A stretch of 32,432 bases of DNA from a virus. The stretch spans positions 1 through 32,432 of IMG/VR virus record IMGVR_UViG_3300009081_000029. The stretch is one strand, 5' to 3'. Made by a program: the position numbers and the translations under genes. Positions 28,020 through 32,432 of this stretch are shown in pieces. Every line of letters begins with the position of its first letter. Within the stretch, counting starts at the first letter, position 1. Under the pieces are notes generated by a model. That model worked only from the letters and a program-made list of their open reading frames with translations, did no database searches and was not told the origin of the DNA.

Positions 28020-29407
28020 CGAAACAAATCATATTTGAATCTTTCCCAAAGCAGGAGGAGTTCCTTGAAGCGGTATTCTCTAATAAGTTCAATATTATTC
28101 TTTATGGAGGTGCAATTAGGGGGGGCAAGACCTTTGCCGGCATAGGAGCATTATTACTACTCTCTAAGATGTACCCTGGTTCTAAATGGGTAATTGTCCG
28201 TAATACGTTACAGACATTAAAGTTAAATACTATCCCATCCTTCCGGAAGATTTGCCCTCAATCATTCATTAAGACATACAACCAAGATACCCAGACCGTA
28301 ACATTCAATAATGGAAGTCAATTAATCTTCCTAGGCGAGAACTTTGCAGACGATAAAGAGTTAAACCGGTTTAAGGGATTGGAGTGTAACGGGTTCCTAT
28401 TAGAAGAAATTAACGAACTTCAGCAAAAGACTTTCTATAAGTGCATTGAGCGTGCCGGCTCTCAAATTATCAGCAAGCAACCCAAACCATTAATACTTGC
28501 AACGTGCAACCCTGCGAGTAATTGGGTTAAGGATTTATTCTATGACCGGTGGAAATTAAATTCCCTGCCGCATAATTGGCTTTACATTCCATCCAAAATT
28601 ACAGACAATCCATTCATTCCAGAAGATTACAAAGAATCACTTAAGACCATGCCACCTTATGAATACGAGGTGTTTGTTAATGGTAATTGGGATTTGCAGG
28701 AAAGAAACGGAGCGGAGTTTTACAAGTACTTCAGTTTGGATAAACACGTGGCACCATGTAATTACGAACCATCCCTACCTCTGCACATTAGTTGGGATGA
28801 GAACGTTAACCCATATTTACCCTGCGGCATCTTCCAGGTGCAGGGAAAGGACATTCGATTTATAGATTTGATCTTAGGTATTAATCCTAAGAATACGATA
28901 AAAGATGTGTGTAGGGAGTTCACTAACAGATACCCTCATCACAAGTCTGGACTATTTGTGTATGGGGATGCTACCTCACAGAAAGAAGATGTCAAGCAAG
29001 AGAAGGGATATAACTTTTTCAGCATGGTGCTTAAAGAGCTTCATAAATACAATCCCCAGAAAAGAGTGCCGCCGAGTAACCCATCAGTAGTTATGCGGGG
29101 GCAATTCTTTAACGGTGTTCTTTACAACAATTATGCCGGCATCACTTTTAAAATCGCACCTCACTTAAAAGAAGCTATCACAGACTTTAGCAACACCAAA
29201 GAAGCGGCAGACGGGACCAAAGCTAAGATAACGGTGAAAGATGCTAAGAGCGGAGTGTCTTATCAGCAATACGGACACATCACAGACCTATCAGATTATC
29301 TACTCTGCAAGCTATTCCCATCAGACTATCAATCATTCCAGACAGGTGGAGTGGTTAGTTTTTCACGAAGTGGTGGAGGAAATAAGAGCGAGCGACTGCG
29401 CCTGTAA
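28016..29407 (+). CDS. terL: Terminase large subunit
   Basis: The 463-residue packaging motor has Walker A LYGGAIRGGKT (residues 29-39), Walker B NGFLLEE (125-131) and a C-terminal nuclease domain with spaced acidic residues (ISWDENVNPY, GLFVYGDATSQ, HITDLSDYLL). It translocates DNA into the prohead and cuts it. The start is a TTG overlapping the preceding stop (TTGA); no other start precedes the ATPase. Length is normal. Confidence 0.92.
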   Translation: MTKQIIFESFPKQEEFLEAVFSNKFNIILYGGAIRGGKTFAGIGALLLLSKMYPGSKWVIVRNTLQTLKLNTIPSFRKICPQSFIKTYNQDTQTVTFNNGSQLIFLGENFADDKELNRFKGLECNGFLLEEINELQQKTFYKCIERAGSQIISKQPKPLILATCNPASNWVKDLFYDRWKLNSLPHNWLYIPSKITDNPFIPEDYKESLKTMPPYEYEVFVNGNWDLQERNGAEFYKYFSLDKHVAPCNYEPSLPLHISWDENVNPYLPCGIFQVQGKDIRFIDLILGINPKNTIKDVCREFTNRYPHHKSGLFVYGDATSQKEDVKQEKGYNFFSMVLKELHKYNPQKRVPPSNPSVVMRGQFFNGVLYNNYAGITFKIAPHLKEAITDFSNTKEAADGTKAKITVKDAKSGVSYQQYGHITDLSDYLLCKLFPSDYQSFQTGGVVSFSRSGGGNKSERLRL

Positions 29408-29446
29408 ATTAATGTAACAATCACCCATTTTATTTTAAACCCTCGG

Positions 29447-29454
29447 TATTTTTG
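29447..29454 (+). promoter_or_regulatory. Possible -7 element after terminase
   Basis: TATTTTTG matches TAnnTTTG exactly and ends five bases before the ATG at 29460, the same near-leaderless spacing as at 10259-10266. It lies in a 52-base gap, the only one in this operon. No TTTG is seen at -33, so this may be chance. Confidence 0.35.
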
Positions 29455-29459
29455 CAGTA

Positions 29460-30311
29460 ATGGCAAGATTACTCAGGGATTTAGATTATTTGCGTGTTAT
29501 CCAATCGGACAACCTATCTCAGATAATTGAAGCCAATCAACAGGTTAAGCTAGATGTGGAGCAATCTGCACAGGCTGAAATGATTTCTTATCTAGCGCAA
29601 CGCTACAACGTATCTGAAGTGTTTTCCGACACTACTGTATTTAGCGATAGTGTAGTTTATTATGGGAAGAATTTAGTTGAATATACTGAGACTGCATTCA
29701 GCGCAACAGCCACCTATTCACAAGGTGATAGAGTAGTTTATTTATCTAAGATATACGAAGCTAACACCGCAGTAACTGCCGGTGCATTTGATGCTTCAGA
29801 ATGGGACTACATCTGCGCTGACAAAGCGTTATTCTATGCTAAATTACCCTACTCACAATACAACCCTGATACTTCTTACGAGATAGGTTTTACGGTATGG
29901 TTTGAGAACAAGACCTACACTTCCCTTCAGAAATGCAAGAACATCGACCCAAGTAATACGGCATTCTGGGGAACCGGAACTGAATACTCATTCTCCGGTC
30001 AATTGCCTGATGATACAAATTATTGGGCAGCGGGAGATAACAGGAATCAACAAATAGTATTATTTCTGATTGACATTACCCTCTATCACCTTCACTCACG
30101 AATCAATCCGAGGAACATTCCCGATTTAAGGAAGGAGCGATACAATGGTAACAGTCCTACAGATAGCGGTGGTGCGATTGGCTGGTTGAAGTCTGTTGCT
30201 CACGGTAACGTGCAAGCAGATTTACCAGTCTATACCCCGCAACAAGGATTATCAATGAGATACGGCAATGCTGCCACCTTTGATGGTCCATCACCTAACA
30301 TGATGTGGTAG
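29460..30311 (+). CDS. DUF1320 (Mu gp36-like) protein with inserted carbohydrate-binding modules
   Basis: The 283-residue protein splits the DUF1320 fold. The N-terminal part (residues 1-60, DNLSQIIEANQQVKLDVEQS) and C-terminal part (~185-283, LYHLHSRINPRNIPDLRKER, AIGWLKSVAHGNVQADLP) match Mu gp36-like head-neck proteins. Between them are two modules of CBM5/12 type: YSQGDRVVYLSKIYEAN...EWDYI (84-118) and YEIGFTVWFENKTYTSLQ...AFWG (138-172). The insert would decorate the virion surface and could bind polysaccharide. It overlaps the portal start. Confidence 0.75.
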   Translation: MARLLRDLDYLRVIQSDNLSQIIEANQQVKLDVEQSAQAEMISYLAQRYNVSEVFSDTTVFSDSVVYYGKNLVEYTETAFSATATYSQGDRVVYLSKIYEANTAVTAGAFDASEWDYICADKALFYAKLPYSQYNPDTSYEIGFTVWFENKTYTSLQKCKNIDPSNTAFWGTGTEYSFSGQLPDDTNYWAAGDNRNQQIVLFLIDITLYHLHSRINPRNIPDLRKERYNGNSPTDSGGAIGWLKSVAHGNVQADLPVYTPQQGLSMRYGNAATFDGPSPNMMW

Positions 30312-31549
30312 TGAAAAACATTGAACGTATAAAAAATAAAGCGCAAAGCACTCCACAAGAAGCGAAGGCTTATAACGCTATTAAAATACCTACTCAGTTA
30401 TTCCGTATCACTACGGACTTAAGTAAGTACCGGATAGCGGTTAGTGCTGCTGAGAATATTTATAACCCTCAGCGATACACCCTATATCAACTATACCAAC
30501 AAACCGAACTAGATGCACAGGTAACTGCGTGTATTCAACAGGCGAAGGACTTAGTTCTTTCCTGCGAGTTTTGCGTTTATAACAAGGACGGTTCTGAGAA
30601 TGAGGAAAAGACTAAACTAATCAGACAGAAGTGGTTTAGGGAATACCTGGATTACGCAATGGATGCGGTCTATTGGGGACACTCCTTAATTCAGTTCGAA
30701 GATATTATCTCAATGAACGGGATTGATATCTTTAAAGAAGTTGAGTTGGTCCCTAGGATGTACGTCAAACCAGAGTTTCACATGGTTATGGCTTCGACTG
30801 CTAGTCTTCCACCGGATGGTATTGACTACTTAGAACAGCCGTATATAAATTGGAGTATATCAGTCGGTAAGTCAAGAGACTTAGGTTTGTTTCTAAAAAT
30901 CACACCCCTTGTAATTTGGAAAAAGAATGCCATCGGGGCATGGGCTGAATTTATTGAAAAGTTTGGTTCACCTATTCGTATTGGGAAAACAGATTCAACA
31001 GATCAGCAGTCAGTCGATAACATGGAAGGCATGCTTCGTAATATGGGAGTAGCCGCATGGGGTCTATTCAAGACGGACGATATTATAGAATTAGTAGAGT
31101 CTAGTCATACAGATGCTTATGAAGTCTTTGATAAGATGATTGAGCGGTGTAATTCAGAGATAGCGAAGTTAATCCTAGGTCAGACAATGACTACCGATAA
31201 CGGTTCTAGTAGAAGTCAGGCAGAGGTTCACGAGCGTATGCTTGACATGATGGGCTATCGCTTAAAACAATTCATTTATTCAGTTAATAACAATCAGTTA
31301 ATTCCAATGATGAACGCTCTAGGCTTCGGTCTGGATGGTTGTTATATTGAGATTGAGAGCGAAGATGAGTTTAGCCTTGAAGATAAAGGGAAATTTGATA
31401 TTGAATTATTAAAGACCGGTAAGTACAAGTTTACACCGGAATATTTGAAGGAGAAATACGGAACCGAGGTAATGGAGGTTGAAGAACCTAAAGAGGATAA
31501 GAGTTTAGCTAAGTATAAAAACGTTCTTTCACAAGTTTATCCGGATTAA
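30305..31549 (+). CDS. Mu-like portal protein (DUF935)
   Basis: The 414-residue protein shows the DUF935 signatures WAEFIEKFGSPIRIGK and CNSEIAKLILGQTMTTDNGS followed by SRSQAEVHERM. It forms the portal ring through which DNA enters and leaves the head. A GTG at 30305 is used; a GTG at 30311 sharing a base with the previous stop (TAGTG) is equally possible. It lies between DUF1320 and Mu F-like genes, consistent with a Mu-like head module. Confidence 0.9.
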   Translation: MVVKNIERIKNKAQSTPQEAKAYNAIKIPTQLFRITTDLSKYRIAVSAAENIYNPQRYTLYQLYQQTELDAQVTACIQQAKDLVLSCEFCVYNKDGSENEEKTKLIRQKWFREYLDYAMDAVYWGHSLIQFEDIISMNGIDIFKEVELVPRMYVKPEFHMVMASTASLPPDGIDYLEQPYINWSISVGKSRDLGLFLKITPLVIWKKNAIGAWAEFIEKFGSPIRIGKTDSTDQQSVDNMEGMLRNMGVAAWGLFKTDDIIELVESSHTDAYEVFDKMIERCNSEIAKLILGQTMTTDNGSSRSQAEVHERMLDMMGYRLKQFIYSVNNNQLIPMMNALGFGLDGCYIEIESEDEFSLEDKGKFDIELLKTGKYKFTPEYLKEKYGTEVMEVEEPKEDKSLAKYKNVLSQVYPD

Positions 31550-32356
31550 ATGTGTTCGGTCTGCGAAGTACATAACAAGTACGATGAGAAGCCTATACAT
31601 CTGTTTACGCAGGAGGAAATAGATATGATTATCCTTGCCATTTATGCAGGAACTATATCTACTCATAACCTTGACGTAACGACATACCTAAAGACAGCCC
31701 GTAAGCTGTCTGAGGGTGTGTTTGATGGCTATGGCAAAGGACTGAATGACGTTGTCTATGCTTCTGAAGATTACTACATGCTTAAGGCATTAACAGACAA
31801 CGTTTATATTTTCTCCGGCGCAAAGACTTATCAGCAGACCAGAGAAATTACTGATTTGCTTTTAAAGAGTAAGATAGAGGTCAGATTGTTTGAGGACTTT
31901 AAAAAAGAGGCTACAAAGATATTCGTTAACTACAACGAGAATTATCTAAGGGCTGAATACAACTCGGCAATCGCTCAGGCAAGGACCGCAAGTCAATGGC
32001 AGGAGATACAGAGGGAGGTTGAATTCTTGCCGATGCTTACTTATCACACGGTAGGGGATGGAAGGGTAAGACCAACCCATCAGGCATTGAATGATATCGC
32101 TCGACCGGTTGAAGATAAGTTTTGGGACATCTACATGCCGCCTAATGGATGGAATTGCAGATGTACTGTATTACAGGATAGCGAGGCTAAAAAGACTAGT
32201 TTAAAAGGATTTAAAGCCCCTGACGATGTGCCGGAGGTGTTTAAATTTAATGCCGGCAAGGATAGGATTATTTTTAGCAATAAGCACCCTTATTATGACA
32301 TAGCACCACAAGACAAGTCTTTTGCCCGTCAGAACTTTAATCTGCCATTACCATGA
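31550..32356 (+). CDS. Mu F-like head morphogenesis protein
   Basis: The 268-residue protein ends with the phage Mu F signature: YHTVGDGRVRPTHQALND, then MPPNGWNCRCTVLQ. These minor head proteins enter proheads through the portal and are found next to DUF935 portals. The ATG immediately follows the portal stop. It overlaps the next gene by four bases. Confidence 0.9.
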   Translation: MCSVCEVHNKYDEKPIHLFTQEEIDMIILAIYAGTISTHNLDVTTYLKTARKLSEGVFDGYGKGLNDVVYASEDYYMLKALTDNVYIFSGAKTYQQTREITDLLLKSKIEVRLFEDFKKEATKIFVNYNENYLRAEYNSAIAQARTASQWQEIQREVEFLPMLTYHTVGDGRVRPTHQALNDIARPVEDKFWDIYMPPNGWNCRCTVLQDSEAKKTSLKGFKAPDDVPEVFKFNAGKDRIIFSNKHPYYDIAPQDKSFARQNFNLPLP

Positions 32357-32432
32357 GTTTCAATGAAGCAAGGAAAATACTAGCCGATTTAAAGCGGTTT
32401 GAGTCGCAGTTACCTGCGGTAGTGTCCGAGAT
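32353..32432 (+). CDS. Next head/tail-completion gene, cut by window edge
   Basis: An ATG at 32353 in an ATGA overlap opens a frame that runs to the end of the window (MSFNEARKILADLKRFESQL, PAVVSE). In Mu-like head modules the gene after F is the virion morphogenesis protein G, and the helical start fits, but only 26 residues are visible. Confidence 0.55.
   Translation, partial: MSFNEARKILADLKRFESQLPAVVSE

Noticed and set aside
1-32432. Search for tRNA genes and rRNA
   Set aside because: No cloverleaf with a GTTC-type T-arm and CCA end, nor any rRNA-like segment, was noticed in the intergenic gaps, all of which are under 200 bases; this is by eye and not by tRNAscan.

Overview
The window is a contiguous piece of a temperate, contractile-tailed bacteriophage (or prophage) of a Bacteroidota host. 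Four things point to that host group. The promoters have the -33 TTTG / -7 TAnnTTTG form. Start codons lack Shine-Dalgarno sequences and usually follow A-rich runs or ACAAAC. The protein families include a BT4734-like primase-helicase, DUF3127, DUF2586 sheath and DUF6046. The base composition is AT-leaning. Both ends are cut inside genes. No integrase, transposase, tRNA or CRISPR array is visible.

Layout. Positions 1-386 hold two short leftward genes, the first cut by the window edge. Positions 469-16674 are one long rightward late operon: ClpP-type protease with fused scaffold, a signal-peptide-bearing small protein, major capsid protein, terminator, sheath, tube, frameshifted tail chaperone, tape measure, hub, spike, gp25-like wedge and LysM-like protein, fibre and lectin genes, lysis genes, and a metallophosphoesterase. 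Positions 16709-26101 are a long leftward early operon, read from right to left: Cro-like regulator, many tiny overlapping genes, recombination genes (DUF3127, ERF, Gp157, NinG), then a replication initiator with an internal origin, a small protein and a primase-helicase, then small unknowns. Positions 26215-27440 carry the rightward immunity region (XRE repressor, unknown gene, lipoprotein). A small leftward XRE-like regulator lies at 27424-27654. Positions 27735-32432 are the packaging and head-start operon (small and large terminase, DUF1320, DUF935 portal, Mu F-like protein, and a truncated next gene).

How it works together. A repressor/Cro switch at 26102-26214 has overlapping promoters that face each other. 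A second early promoter at 20849-20880 lies inside a 35-bp dyad and is followed by an RNA leader with two hairpins, whose 7-nt loops are perfectly complementary, and a terminator just before the replication initiator. Inside the initiator gene a 175-bp run of 15-bp repeats looks like a lambda-O-type origin. The two late operons are separated by the early region, but both start behind the same 19-bp box (432-450 and 27690-27708, 18/19 identical), which suggests common control.

The most interesting items are this leader RNA, the repeat-built origin, the shared late box, a capsid protein with a hydrophobic N-terminal extension beside a Sec-signal-bearing partner, and codon-scrambled repeats in the tail fibre. 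There is no gene-free stretch above 300 bases. The largest gaps (20746-20935, 17027-17177, 26626-26776) are described as features.
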